Origin: Amycolatopsis roodepoortensis
GTDB lineage: Bacteria > Actinomycetota > Actinomycetes > Mycobacteriales > Pseudonocardiaceae
Length of the DNA: 64,000 nt
Assembly (NCBI RefSeq): GCF_014873915.1
Contig: NZ_JADBEJ010000008.1
Span: 496,001 to 560,000, forward strand
Reading direction: 5' to 3'
Position 1 is the stretch's first letter. The number at the start of each line of letters is the position of its first letter. Below, one piece after another: positions 55,185 through 63,897 of this stretch. Under the pieces are notes generated by a model that saw nothing but the letters and a program-made list of their open reading frames with translations, was not told the origin of the DNA and ran no database searches. A program made the position numbers and the translations under genes.

Positions 55185-56345
55185 ATGACCGAAGAGATCA
55201 AGCCGTTCACGATCGCCGTCCCCCAGCGCGACCTCGACGACCTCGCCGCCCGCCTGGCGAACACCCGCTGGCCGGACGAGATCGACGGCGTCGGCTGGGG
55301 GCTCGGGACGCCGCTCGGATACCTCCAGGAGCTGGCCGAGTACTGGCGGCTTCGCTACGACTGGCGCGCCCACGAGGAGCGGCTCAACGGGTTCCCGGGT
55401 TTCCTGACGAACATCGACGGCGCGAACGTCCACTTCCTGCACGCGCGGTCACCGGAGCCGGACGCGATCCCGCTGGTGCTCACGCACGGCTGGCCGGGGT
55501 CCATTGTGGAATTCCTGGACGTCGTGGGCCCGCTCTCCGACCCGCGTGCGTACGGCGGCGACCCCGCGGACGCGTTCCACGTCGTCGTGCCGTCGTTGCC
55601 GGGGTTCGGCTTCTCGGGGCCGACGACCGACGCGGACTGGGGCACGGGTCGCATCGCCGACGCCTGGACGGTGCTGATGTCGCGGCTCGGGTACGAGCGG
55701 TTCGGGCTGCACGGCGGCGACTGGGGCGCGATCGTGTCGCGCGACGTGGGCGTCCGGTCACCGGAGCGGGTGATCGGCGCGCACCTGACGATGCTGCCGC
55801 ACGCGGTGCCGGAATCCGAAGCCGACCTCGAAGGGCTCACCGGTGAGGAACTAGCGCGCGGAGAGGCGGCGCTGGCACGCGGGCGGGAGTTCCAGACCGG
55901 CGAACTCGGCTACGCGATGATCCAGGCGACCAAACCGCAAACGCTTGCCTACGGGCTCACCGACTCACCGGCCGGACAACTGGGCTGGCTGATGGAGAAG
56001 TTCAAGTCCTATTCGGACTCGCGGGACGTCCCGGAAGACGCGATCGATCGCGACGACCTGCTCACCAGCGTGATGCTCTACTGGCTCACCGGCACGGCGA
56101 ACTCGTCTTCGCGGATCTACGCCGCGCTGGGCCCGGCTTGGGGCGAGGGGCCTGCGAAGTCCACAGTGCCCACCGGGGTTGCCGTGTTCCCGAAGGACAC
56201 GGGCCTGCCGATCCGGCACCTCGCCGAGCGCACCGACAACATCGTGCACTGGTCCACTCCGGACCGCGGGGGTCACTTCCCGGGGCTGGAGGTGCCGGAC
56301 CTGCTCATCGACGACCTGCGGACGTTCTTCCGCCGGTTCCGCTGA
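55185..56345 (+). CDS. Epoxide hydrolase (alpha/beta hydrolase with EHN domain)
   Basis: The protein of 386 residues has the N-terminal EHN domain (FTIAVPQRDLDDLAARLANT and RWPDEIDGVGWG, with LAEYWRLRYDWRAHE) and an alpha/beta-hydrolase core. LTHGWPGSIVEF is the oxyanion region, LHGGDWGAIVSRD holds the nucleophile Asp in G-D-W-G, and DRGGHFPGLEVP the catalytic His. This is the microsomal-type epoxide hydrolase family. The substrate is unknown. It stands alone between the twin genes and the convergent bpa gene. Confidence 0.88.
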   Translation: MTEEIKPFTIAVPQRDLDDLAARLANTRWPDEIDGVGWGLGTPLGYLQELAEYWRLRYDWRAHEERLNGFPGFLTNIDGANVHFLHARSPEPDAIPLVLTHGWPGSIVEFLDVVGPLSDPRAYGGDPADAFHVVVPSLPGFGFSGPTTDADWGTGRIADAWTVLMSRLGYERFGLHGGDWGAIVSRDVGVRSPERVIGAHLTMLPHAVPESEADLEGLTGEELARGEAALARGREFQTGELGYAMIQATKPQTLAYGLTDSPAGQLGWLMEKFKSYSDSRDVPEDAIDRDDLLTSVMLYWLTGTANSSSRIYAALGPAWGEGPAKSTVPTGVAVFPKDTGLPIRHLAERTDNIVHWSTPDRGGHFPGLEVPDLLIDDLRTFFRRFR

Positions 56346-56352
56346 CCTCTTG

Positions 56353-56961
56353 TCAGAGGTACTGGCCGGGGCCGTGCGACTCGCCGCCGGCCCCGTGCCC
56401 GCCCAAAGCGGCGCCGCCCGCGGACGGACCGGCCGGGAGCCCGCGCCGCATCTGCTCCAGCTGCACCCGGGCGGCCATCTGCTGCGCGAACAGCGCGGTC
56501 TGGATGCCGCTGAACAGCCCTTCCAGCCAGCCGACCAGCTGCGCCTGCGCGATCCGCAGCTCGGCATCGGACGGCGTCGAGTCCTCGGTGAACGGCCGCA
56601 CGAGCCGCTCCAGCTCGTCCTGCAGCTCGGGCGCGAGCGCCTGCTCCAGCTCGCGGATGGAGGTCTGGTGGATCTCGCGCACGCGGGTGCGGCTGGCGTC
56701 GTCCAGCGGCGCGGCGCGGACCTCCTCCAGCAGCTGTTTGATCATCGTGCCGATGCGCATCACCTTGGCGGGTTCCTCGACGAGGTCGCCGAGGGACTCC
56801 TCCTGCCCCTCCGCGCCGGAGTCGGATCCGGGGGAGGCGACGCGTGCGGTACCGACCGGGACGCCGTCGGGACCGACGACCACCACATGGTGTGGGGAGT
56901 CTCCGCCGCCGTCACCGGGGGTGGTCGATTCGCGGGAAACTGGGTCGGTCATGTGCTCCAT
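56353..56961 (-). CDS. bpa: Bacterial proteasome activator
   Basis: The protein of 202 residues matches Bpa (Rv3780): a disordered N-terminus, a four-helix body with IGTMIKQLLEEVRAAPLDD, TRVREIHQTSIRELEQAL and AQAQLVGWLEGLFSGIQTAL, a Gly-rich tail, and the terminal G-Q-Y-L that docks into the 20S proteasome. Bpa forms a ring that opens the proteasome without ATP. In M. tuberculosis it lies beside wzt and glfT1; here it is about 9 kb away, after the pse genes, and Rv3778c- and Rv3777-like genes follow. ATG 56952 is an alternative start. Confidence 0.93.
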   Translation of the reverse strand: MEHMTDPVSRESTTPGDGGGDSPHHVVVVGPDGVPVGTARVASPGSDSGAEGQEESLGDLVEEPAKVMRIGTMIKQLLEEVRAAPLDDASRTRVREIHQTSIRELEQALAPELQDELERLVRPFTEDSTPSDAELRIAQAQLVGWLEGLFSGIQTALFAQQMAARVQLEQMRRGLPAGPSAGGAALGGHGAGGESHGPGQYL

Positions 56962-57083
56962 CCTGGCCTACGTCGGGCGCCGAGCGCAGTGTGGTTTTCG
57001 CCGCCGTCTCCGAGCGTAGCGGGAATCGTCGCACCCCGTGTTCGGGCAGCCAACCCCGGGTAAAGCGCCAAACCGCACGTCCG

Positions 57084-57089
57084 TACGGT
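57084..57089 (+). promoter_or_regulatory. -10 element TACGGT, probable leaderless start for the class V aminotransferase-like gene
   Basis: TACGGT ends 6 nt before ATG 57096. Confidence 0.45.
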
Positions 57090-57095
57090 GTCCCC

Positions 57096-58295
57096 ATGGC
57101 GTTCGACGTCGCTCGTATCCGTGGGCTCTTTCCCGCGCTGGGTGACGGCTGGATTCACTTCGACGGCGCCGCCGGAATGCTCGTACCTGAACAGGTCGCT
57201 TCGGCCGTATCCACGGCCATGCGCGCTCCGGTGTCCGGGCCGGGTGGAGCGTTTCCGGCCTCCCAGCGTGCGGAAAGCATCGTCACGGCCGCTCGCCGGG
57301 CGGTCGCCGACCTGGTCGGCGCCGACCCGGCCGGGGTCGTGCTCGGCCCCAACGCGCCCGATCTCATCCGCCGTCTCGTCGACGCGATGGCCGACCGCTG
57401 GACGATCGGCGACGAGGTCGTCGTCTCCCGGCTCGACGAGGAGGCCAACCTCGCGCCGTGGCGCCGCGCGGCGAAACGCGTCGGCGCGGTGGTGCGCTGG
57501 GGCGAGATCGACATCGAGACCTGCGAGCTGCCCGCCTGGCAGTACGAGAACCTCGTCTCCGCGCGCACCAAGGCCGTCGCGGTGACGCTGGCGTCCGGTT
57601 CGGTCGGCACCCGGCCCGACGTCCCGACGGTGATCGAGTTCGCCAAACGGGTCGGCGCGCTGGTGGTCGTCGACGCGACGTACGCGGCGCCGTTCGTCCC
57701 GCTGGACCTCAACGCGCTCGGCGCCGACGTGATGGTGGTTTCGGCGCAGGCCTGGGGTGGCCCGTCGGTGGGCGCGCTGGTGTTCCGCGATCCCGAGCTG
57801 CTCGAACGCCTGCCGTCGGTCTCGCTCGATCCGGCCGCGCGCGGTCCGGCCCGGATGGAGCTGGGGCCGCACGCGTACCCGTTGCTGGCCGGTCTCGTCG
57901 CGTCGATCGACTACCTGGCCGGGCTGGACGATGCCGCGATGGGTTCGCGGCGCGAGAAGCTGGTGACGTCGCTGGGTTCGGCGAAGTCGTACCACGCGGG
58001 ACTTCTGGCGCAGCTGTCCACGGAGCTGCGTTCGCTGCGGCACGTCATGGTCATCGGCGACGCCATGCGCCGGATCCCCGCGCTCGCGTTCGCCGTCGCG
58101 GGCAAGAAGGCGCCCGAGGTCGCCGAATACTTGGCGTCCCAAGGGCTCTGCGCCTTCGCCGACGACGGAACGAGCGGTGTCTTCGGGTCGCTCGGCGCCG
58201 CCGAAGTCGGCGGCGCCGTCCGCATCGGGCTCGCGCACTACTCGAACGTCTTCGAGGTCAATCAGCTCGTCCGGGTACTCGAAGAGATCCGCTAA
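57096..58295 (+). CDS. Class V aminotransferase/cysteine desulfurase-like protein lacking the PLP lysine
   Basis: The protein of 399 residues follows the cysteine desulfurase-like fold: GWIHFDGAAGMLVPEQVASA, then VVLGPNAPDLIRRLVDAM, VSRLDEEANLAPWRRAA and a VVVDATYAAPFVPLDL segment. Where the Schiff-base lysine should stand (S-x-H-K or S-x-Y-K before G-P) it reads VVSAQAWGGPSVGALVF with no lysine. It probably has no normal PLP chemistry. It corresponds in place to Rv3778c, facing a quinone oxidoreductase like Rv3777, with which it overlaps by 4 nt. Confidence 0.8.
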   Translation: MAFDVARIRGLFPALGDGWIHFDGAAGMLVPEQVASAVSTAMRAPVSGPGGAFPASQRAESIVTAARRAVADLVGADPAGVVLGPNAPDLIRRLVDAMADRWTIGDEVVVSRLDEEANLAPWRRAAKRVGAVVRWGEIDIETCELPAWQYENLVSARTKAVAVTLASGSVGTRPDVPTVIEFAKRVGALVVVDATYAAPFVPLDLNALGADVMVVSAQAWGGPSVGALVFRDPELLERLPSVSLDPAARGPARMELGPHAYPLLAGLVASIDYLAGLDDAAMGSRREKLVTSLGSAKSYHAGLLAQLSTELRSLRHVMVIGDAMRRIPALAFAVAGKKAPEVAEYLASQGLCAFADDGTSGVFGSLGAAEVGGAVRIGLAHYSNVFEVNQLVRVLEEIR

Positions 58296-59269
58296 CTCTT
58301 CGCTGCGAGAAGAACTTTGCCGAAAACCGTGCCTTCTTCGAGCGCGCGGTGCGCCGAAGCGGCTTCGGCCATCGGGACGACCTGTCCGACGATCGGCTTC
58401 ACCGAACCCTGCTCCACCAACGGCCACAGCCGCTCGCGGACGTCGGCGACGATCGCCGCCTTCTGCTCCAGCGGCCGCGACCGCAGCCCGGCGGCGTACA
58501 CGCTCACGCGTTTGCCCAGCAGCTTGCCGATGTTCAGCTCGCCCTTGACTCCGCCCTGCATGCCGATGATCACCAGCCTGCCGTCGGCTTTCAGGGCGTC
58601 GATGTTGCGGTCGAGGTACTTGGCGCCCATGTTGTCGAGGATGACGTCCGCGCCGCCGGTCTCGGCGCGCAGGATCTCGACGAAGTCCTGCTCCTTGTAG
58701 TTGATCGCGATGTCGGCGCCGAGCTGGCGGCAGCTCTCCAGCCGTTCTTCCGAACCCGCCGTCACCGCGACGGTCGCGCCGAGCGCCTTCGCGACCTGGA
58801 TCGCGTGCGTGCCGATGCCGCCCGCGCCGCCGTGGACGAGCAGGACCTCGCCCTCGGAAAGGCCGGCGTGCATCACCACGTTCGCCCAGACGGTGCACGC
58901 GACTTCGGGCAGTCCGGCGGCCGCGAGCAATTCGACTTCGGCGGGAAGCGGAAGCAGTTGTCCTGCCGGGACAGCGACCTTTTCCCCATAGCCGCCACCG
59001 GCGAGCAAAGCACAAACCTCGTCGCCGATTCGCCACCCTTCGACGCCTTCGCCGATTTCGGCGATCGTGCCCGAACATTCGAGTCCGATGATTTCGCTCG
59101 CACCCGGCGGAGGCGGGTAATTCCCCTGGCGTTGCAGCAGGTCAGCACGGTTGACGGCACTCGCGGCGACTTCGATGACGACTTCGCCTTCACCGGCGAC
59201 GGGATCGGGGACCTCCGTCCATTCGAGAACATCGGGATCGCCGGGCTCACGGATGGTGATCGCGTACAT
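58292..59269 (-). CDS. Zinc-independent NADPH:quinone oxidoreductase (MDR superfamily)
   Basis: The protein of 325 residues has the quinone oxidoreductase pattern: MYAITIREPGDPDVLEW start, SAVNRADLLQRQGNYPPPPG, IGLECSGTIAEIGEG, and the NADPH motif VLLVHGGAGGIGTHAIQVAK. It lacks the zinc-binding cysteines of alcohol dehydrogenases. It matches the PIG3/QOR group and corresponds in place to Rv3777. TAGGGT ends 7 nt before ATG 59269, suggesting a leaderless transcript. Confidence 0.9.
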   Translation of the reverse strand: MYAITIREPGDPDVLEWTEVPDPVAGEGEVVIEVAASAVNRADLLQRQGNYPPPPGASEIIGLECSGTIAEIGEGVEGWRIGDEVCALLAGGGYGEKVAVPAGQLLPLPAEVELLAAAGLPEVACTVWANVVMHAGLSEGEVLLVHGGAGGIGTHAIQVAKALGATVAVTAGSEERLESCRQLGADIAINYKEQDFVEILRAETGGADVILDNMGAKYLDRNIDALKADGRLVIIGMQGGVKGELNIGKLLGKRVSVYAAGLRSRPLEQKAAIVADVRERLWPLVEQGSVKPIVGQVVPMAEAASAHRALEEGTVFGKVLLAAKS

Positions 59270-59276
59270 ACGAACG

Positions 59277-59282
59277 ACCCTA
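59277..59282 (-). promoter_or_regulatory. -10 element TAGGGT, probable leaderless start for the quinone oxidoreductase
   Basis: On the minus strand TAGGGT ends 7 nt before ATG 59269. Confidence 0.45.
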
Positions 59283-59349
59283 TCCCGGTGTCATAAAGTC
59301 CGCCGAACGTCGGTTGACCTGTGGCGTGAACCACACAAGGGTGTCGCCC

Positions 59350-60891
59350 ATGTCATATTCGCGAAGAAGCATTGTTCCCTCGATCGTGGTGGCGGCCACC
59401 GCCGCGCTCACGGTCGGAATGGCACCGGCTGCGACGGCCACCACGGGGATCGACGGTCCCGCGCTGGCGAAGCAGCTCGTCAACAAGGTGAACGTGAACA
59501 ACGTCAACCGGCACCTGATCGCGTTCCAGCGGATCTCGGACGCGACCGGTGGCCGCCGCGCCGCCAGCACCGAGGGCCACAAGCGATCCGCGGAGTACAT
59601 CGCCACGAAGCTGGAGCAGGCGGGCTTCGCGGTCACACGGCAGGAATTCCCCTTCACCTACGCGGAGACCCTCGCGGAGAGCCTGACGGTCGCGGGCGCC
59701 GACGTCCCGATCATCATCATGTCCTACAGCCCGTCGACGCCCGCCGGTGGAATCACCGCGCCGCTCGCGGTGGTCCCGGTCGACGCCACCAGCGGCTGCG
59801 AAGCGGCCGACTACGCCGGCGGGGTCGCCGGGAAGATCGCGCTGATCCAGCGCGGCGGCTGCTCCTTCGCGCAGAAGCAGGCGACGGCCGCCGAGGCCGG
59901 TGCCATCGGCGCGATCGTCTACAACAACGTCCCCGGCCCGGTCAACGGCACCCTGGGCGACCCGTCCGCGGCCAAGATCCCGACCGGCGGCATCACTCAG
60001 GCCGACGGCCAGGCCCTCGCCGGCAAGGCAGGCGCCTCGGTCACCCTCGACCTCCGCGCCTTCCAGGAGGCGCGGACCAGCTACAACGTCGTCGCCGAGA
60101 CCAAGACCGGCCGCAAGGACAACGTCGTGATGCTCGGCGCCCACCTCGACAGCGTCACCGAGGGTCCCGGGATCAACGACAACGGCACCGGTTCCGCCGC
60201 GCTGCTGGAGACCGCGCTGCAGCTGGGCAGCAAGCCCAAGGCCAACAACGCCGTCCGCTTCGGCTGGTGGAGCGCCGAGGAGTTCGGGCTCGTCGGCTCG
60301 ACCCACTACGTCAACTCGCTGAGCTTCGAGCAGCAGCTCGACATCGCGCTCTACTACAACTACGACATGATCGGCTCGCCGAACGCGGCGTACTTCGCCT
60401 ACGACGGTGACAACTCCGACGGTGTCGGCGAGGGCGCGGGCCCGTACGGCTCGGGTCAGCTCGAAAAGACCTTGGTCGACTACCTGCAGCTCGGCAAGGG
60501 CGTCCCGGTCGAGGGCACGGACTTCACCGGCCGCTCGGACTACCAGGGCTTCATCCGCGCCGGCATCCCGGCCGGTGGCCTGTTCACCGGCGCCGAAGGT
60601 GTGAAGACCGCCGCACAGGCCGCGAAGTGGGGCGGTAGCGCCGACGTTCCTTACGACAAGTGCTACCACCAGGCCTGCGACAACCTCGGCAACGTCGACC
60701 GCGTCGCGCTCGACCGCAACTCCGACGCCGTCGCCTGGGCGCTGGGCGTGTACGCGACCAGCACCGAGAACATCAACGGTGTCTCGGGTGCCAAGGCCAC
60801 GAAGGCGCAGGAACTTCGCGCGGCCGAGCGGTCGCAGCAGCGGAGCCTGACGGCTTCCGTCCACGCTGACGACCACCACGTCGCTTCCTGA
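59350..60891 (+). CDS. Secreted M28-family aminopeptidase with PA domain
   Basis: The protein of 513 residues has a signal peptide (1-29, cut near A-T-A). A PA domain (about 135-235) includes GKIALIQRGGCSFAQKQATA. The M28 zinc peptidase core follows: VVMLGAHLDSVTEGPGINDN (His/Asp ligands), WWSAEEFGLVGS (catalytic Glu and Glu ligand), and a late KCYHQACDN with the last His. This is the build of Streptomyces aminopeptidase S and of LpqL. It would release N-terminal residues from peptides outside the cell. A strong hairpin follows. Confidence 0.92.
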   Translation: MSYSRRSIVPSIVVAATAALTVGMAPAATATTGIDGPALAKQLVNKVNVNNVNRHLIAFQRISDATGGRRAASTEGHKRSAEYIATKLEQAGFAVTRQEFPFTYAETLAESLTVAGADVPIIIMSYSPSTPAGGITAPLAVVPVDATSGCEAADYAGGVAGKIALIQRGGCSFAQKQATAAEAGAIGAIVYNNVPGPVNGTLGDPSAAKIPTGGITQADGQALAGKAGASVTLDLRAFQEARTSYNVVAETKTGRKDNVVMLGAHLDSVTEGPGINDNGTGSAALLETALQLGSKPKANNAVRFGWWSAEEFGLVGSTHYVNSLSFEQQLDIALYYNYDMIGSPNAAYFAYDGDNSDGVGEGAGPYGSGQLEKTLVDYLQLGKGVPVEGTDFTGRSDYQGFIRAGIPAGGLFTGAEGVKTAAQAAKWGGSADVPYDKCYHQACDNLGNVDRVALDRNSDAVAWALGVYATSTENINGVSGAKATKAQELRAAERSQQRSLTASVHADDHHVAS

Positions 60892-60902
60892 TCCGAAGTA
60901 CT

Positions 60903-60943
60903 CGAAGCCCCTTCCTCGCGTCTGGCGTGAGGAAGGGGCTTCG
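60903..60943 (+). terminator. Hairpin terminator after the peptidase gene
   Basis: 18-base arms (CGAAGCCCCTTCCTCGCG and its complement with one mismatch) around TCTGG. Confidence 0.75.
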
Positions 60944-60957
60944 GCGATGCTGGGGGC

Positions 60958-61797
60958 GTGGAGTACGTCTCCAGAGTGCCGCGACCGCCGCTGGACGGGC
61001 TGATCGACGACCTCTACTACCTGCGGGGCGCGCCGCCGTACGCCCGGCTGACGCTGCCGCCGATGCCCGGGGCGTTCCTCATCGTCAACCTCGGGCCGCC
61101 GTTCCGGATCCGCGCCGGTGCCGAAATCGAAGCGGCCGAGTACGCCGACGGCTGCGTGGTCACCACGCCCACCCGCGCGCTGGAGTTCGGCTATCCGCCC
61201 GGGACACGGTCGGTGGGCGTGCACTTCAAACCGTGGGGCCCGGCGCAGTTCCTGCCGATGCCCGCGGCCGAGCTGTGCGATCGCCCGGTGACCCTGGAGC
61301 AGGTTTGGGGCAGGCCCGCCGTCGCCGAGCTGCGAGACCGGCTGGCCACGGCGGACGGACCGCAGGAGATGCTGACGCTACTCGAAGAGGAGCTGATGCG
61401 ACGGCTGCGCGAGACCGCCGGACTGGGACTGGTCCGCCATACGAGTGGCGTTCTCGCGGCGACCGGCGGTGCGGTGGCGATCGGCGGCCTGAGCGTCGCG
61501 GCCGGGGTCAGCAGCACTCATCTGGCACAACGGTTCAAGCAGCTCGTCGGCGTCACGCCGAAGCGGCTGGCCCGCACCTACCGCCTCACCGCCACCGTGT
61601 TCGCGATCGACCCCGCCGGGCCGGTCGACTGGGGCGCCCTCGCCGGCGGGGCGGGCTATTTCGACCAGGCGCACTTCGGCCACGAGTTCCGGGAGTTCAC
61701 CGGGCTCACGCCGACCCGGTACCTCGAAGTCCGGCGGCGGTTCCTGCGCGAACATCCCGGCCACGCGCTGGACGGCTGGCCGCTGCCCGCCGATTGA
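60958..61797 (+). CDS. AraC-family transcriptional regulator
   Basis: The protein of 279 residues has an N-terminal sensor half (PGAFLIVNLGPPFRIRAG and TTPTRALEFGYPPGTRSVGV), as in the DUF6597-type AraC group. The C-terminal double helix-turn-helix has GGLSVAAGVSSTHLAQRFKQ and AGYFDQAHFGHEFREFTGLT with TPTRY at the end. It probably controls the DHFR-family gene 64 nt downstream or itself. GTG 60958 begins MEYVSRVPRPPL. Confidence 0.87.
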   Translation: MEYVSRVPRPPLDGLIDDLYYLRGAPPYARLTLPPMPGAFLIVNLGPPFRIRAGAEIEAAEYADGCVVTTPTRALEFGYPPGTRSVGVHFKPWGPAQFLPMPAAELCDRPVTLEQVWGRPAVAELRDRLATADGPQEMLTLLEEELMRRLRETAGLGLVRHTSGVLAATGGAVAIGGLSVAAGVSSTHLAQRFKQLVGVTPKRLARTYRLTATVFAIDPAGPVDWGALAGGAGYFDQAHFGHEFREFTGLTPTRYLEVRRRFLREHPGHALDGWPLPAD

Positions 61798-61861
61798 TTT
61801 CTTACAAGAGCGACGGCGCCCGGCCCGCTAGTTTCGGGACACCCCAAGCAGAGGAGGGCCC

Positions 61862-62443
61862 GTGGGCAAGGTGGTCATGTACGGCACGGTGTCGGTGGAC
61901 GGCTTCATCGCGGACGACGGCGACCAGCCCGGACCGCTGTTCGACTGGCTGACCGGCGGTGACGTCCCGTTGGACGAAAGCGGTGCGCTGAAGGTCTCGC
62001 AGACGTCGTACGACTACACCCGGCCGTACTGGGACGAGATCGGCGTGACGATCGCCGGGCGCCACGTCTTCGACCTGACGGACGGCTGGGACGGGAAGCC
62101 GCCGAGCGGCATCGACCACGTGGTCGTCGTGACGCACCGCCCGGCACCCGAGGGCTGGGACCCCGAGGCGCCGTTCCACTTCGTCGATGGCGTCGAGGCG
62201 GCCGTGGCCAAGGCGCGGGAACTCGCGGGTGACCGCGTGGTGGAGGTCGCCGCCGGTGACGTCGGTGGCCAGGCGCTCGCCGCGGGCCTGGTCGACGAGG
62301 TGCGCATGGACGTCGCACCCGTGGTGCTCGGGTCCGGCAAACGCTACTTCGGGTCGGTCGAGGCACAGCACCTGCTGGAGGATCCCGACGTGGTGCTCCA
62401 GGGCGACCGGGTACTTCACCTGCGCTATCGGGTGCGCCGGTGA
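61862..62443 (+). CDS. Dihydrofolate reductase-family protein (RibD C-terminal type)
   Basis: The protein of 193 residues has the DHFR/RibD fold: VVMYGTVSVDGFIADDGDQP, ITIAGRHVFDLTDGWDG-like segment, VVEVAAGDVGGQALAAGLVD and VDEVRMDVAPVVLGSGKRYF. Members are NADPH-dependent reductases of unknown substrate, frequent next to AraC or MarR regulators in actinomycetes. AGAGGAGG precedes GTG 61862. It ends 4 bases from the convergent zinc peptidase gene. Confidence 0.86.
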   Translation: MGKVVMYGTVSVDGFIADDGDQPGPLFDWLTGGDVPLDESGALKVSQTSYDYTRPYWDEIGVTIAGRHVFDLTDGWDGKPPSGIDHVVVVTHRPAPEGWDPEAPFHFVDGVEAAVAKARELAGDRVVEVAAGDVGGQALAAGLVDEVRMDVAPVVLGSGKRYFGSVEAQHLLEDPDVVLQGDRVLHLRYRVRR

Positions 62444-62447
62444 AGCC

Positions 62448-63359
62448 TCAGCCCAGGCTCCTGGCCGCGAAGGTGTCGCACCGCGCGGGCTCGCCGGTCT
62501 CGAAGCCGGTGGTGAACCACTTCTTCCGCTGAGCCGACGTGCCGTGGCTGAACTTCGACTCGTCGACCCGGCCGCCGCCGAGCTTCGACTGGATGTAGTC
62601 GTCACCGATCCGCGAAGCCGTGTCCAGCGCGGAGTCGATGTCCGCCTGGGTGACGTCGGTGATCAGCGGCCGCCCGGATTCGGTCGGGGTGGTCGTGGCG
62701 TGGTTCGCCCAGACGCCGGCGTAGCAGTCGGCCTGCAGTTCGAGCCGCACGGAACCGGACGTCGGCCCGCTCCCGGTGCCCTTTTTGGACACTCCGGTGA
62801 GGTTCTGCACGTGGTGCCCGTATTCGTGGGCCAGCACGTACGCCTCCGCGAAGGGCCCGCCCTGCGCGCCGAACCGGCTGCGGAGTTCGTTGAAGAAGTT
62901 GAGATCGATGTAGACCTCGGAGTCGCCGGGGCAGTAGAACGGCCCGACGTCCGAAGTCGCGCTACCGCAGGCGGTGTTCACGCCGCCGTTGAAGAAGTTG
63001 GTGACGGCCTTGCGGTAGGTCGAGCCGGACCGCTGGAACTCCTGTCCCCAGTAGTCCTGGATCGAGTTGATGAAGCCGACGATCGCGCAGTCGTGGTTCC
63101 GGTTCGCGTCGGCGCCGGTCTTGCACTCCTGCGCCAGGGACGTGTTGTCCATCTGCTGGCCGGTGCCGACGCCGCCGAGGCTGCCCGAAGACGGGTTCAG
63201 GCTCACGCCGCCGAACTGGGAGATGAGGAAGTAGATGACGAGGCCGACCACGCCGAGCCCGCCGCCGCCGAGTGCCACCCGGCCGCCGATACCGCCACCA
63301 CCGCCACGCAGGTCCTCGACCTCGGAGGTGTCCAGGCCCGCGCCTTCGTCGAATCGCAC
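62448..63359 (-). CDS. Neutral zinc metallopeptidase (YpfJ family), membrane anchored
   Basis: The protein of 303 residues has an acidic N-terminus (VRFDEGAGLDTSEVEDLRG), a Gly-rich stretch, one membrane helix (about 35-50), and an outer domain with DVGPFYCPGDSEVYIDLNFF and the zinc motif VLAHEYGHHVQNLTG (H-E-x-x-H). RLELQADCYAGVWANHA, the third-ligand region, follows, and the end has SHGTSAQRKKWFTTGFETG. This is the zinc-binding YpfJ/KPN_02809 family. TACGCT ends 7 nt before GTG 63359. Confidence 0.9.
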   Translation of the reverse strand: MRFDEGAGLDTSEVEDLRGGGGGIGGRVALGGGGLGVVGLVIYFLISQFGGVSLNPSSGSLGGVGTGQQMDNTSLAQECKTGADANRNHDCAIVGFINSIQDYWGQEFQRSGSTYRKAVTNFFNGGVNTACGSATSDVGPFYCPGDSEVYIDLNFFNELRSRFGAQGGPFAEAYVLAHEYGHHVQNLTGVSKKGTGSGPTSGSVRLELQADCYAGVWANHATTTPTESGRPLITDVTQADIDSALDTASRIGDDYIQSKLGGGRVDESKFSHGTSAQRKKWFTTGFETGEPARCDTFAARSLG

Positions 63360-63366
63360 GGGGGAA

Positions 63367-63372
63367 AGCGTA
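63367..63372 (-). promoter_or_regulatory. -10 element TACGCT, probable leaderless start for the zinc peptidase
   Basis: On the minus strand TACGCT ends 7 nt before GTG 63359. Confidence 0.5.
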
Positions 63373-63885
63373 GCCGGAAGATCCCGGATATGCCTGGGTG
63401 CGGCCACCCGGAGGCGCCGCACCCAGAACTACCGAGGTTGTCTTGTTCCGATCGCCGGTTGGCCGCGATCACCGGGCCGGCGCCGGGCACTGCCGAGGCG
63501 GTCGAAGAGGCCGCGAACCCGAAACAGGCCGGAGTGACGCCGAATGCGCGAGAATTGTCGAGCGCATCTTGAGATGCCCGCGCTCATCGCTGTTCGCAGT
63601 CGCGACCGACCCGGTCCTTTCCGTTCCGGTCGCGGGGACACAGCAGGCGGTCAACCGCGAGAATCACCCGCCATACCATCACCTGACCCTTCCCGGCTGG
63701 GGAGCAGGTCCGGCGACCTTCGAGGAGATCGCCGCTACTTGCCCGACCATCCGCTGACAAGCAGAATGCGCCTTTTCTCGCCGAGTCTCAACCTTTTCGT
63801 AACCCTCCTTCGGGCGAATGTCCCGCCGGGTTTTTCACGGGCCGAAAAGTGACCGGTGGGTATGCGCCTTGTGCGATCAACGCTC
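63373..63885. other. Non-coding divergent region
   Basis: About 510 bp without a convincing gene; short open frames on both strands have no RBS or family likeness. The last 130 bases are T- and C-rich (CTTTTCTCGCCGAG, CAACCTTTTCG) and lead to the MarR promoter. Confidence 0.45.
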
Positions 63886-63891
63886 TACGCT
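63886..63891 (+). promoter_or_regulatory. -10 element TACGCT, probable leaderless start for the MarR gene
   Basis: TACGCT ends 6 nt before ATG 63898. Confidence 0.45.
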
Positions 63892-63897
63892 GCGTGG

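Noticed and set aside
63373..63885. Short open frames of 60-100 codons on both strands
   Set aside because: No start signal, no family likeness and composition like a control region.
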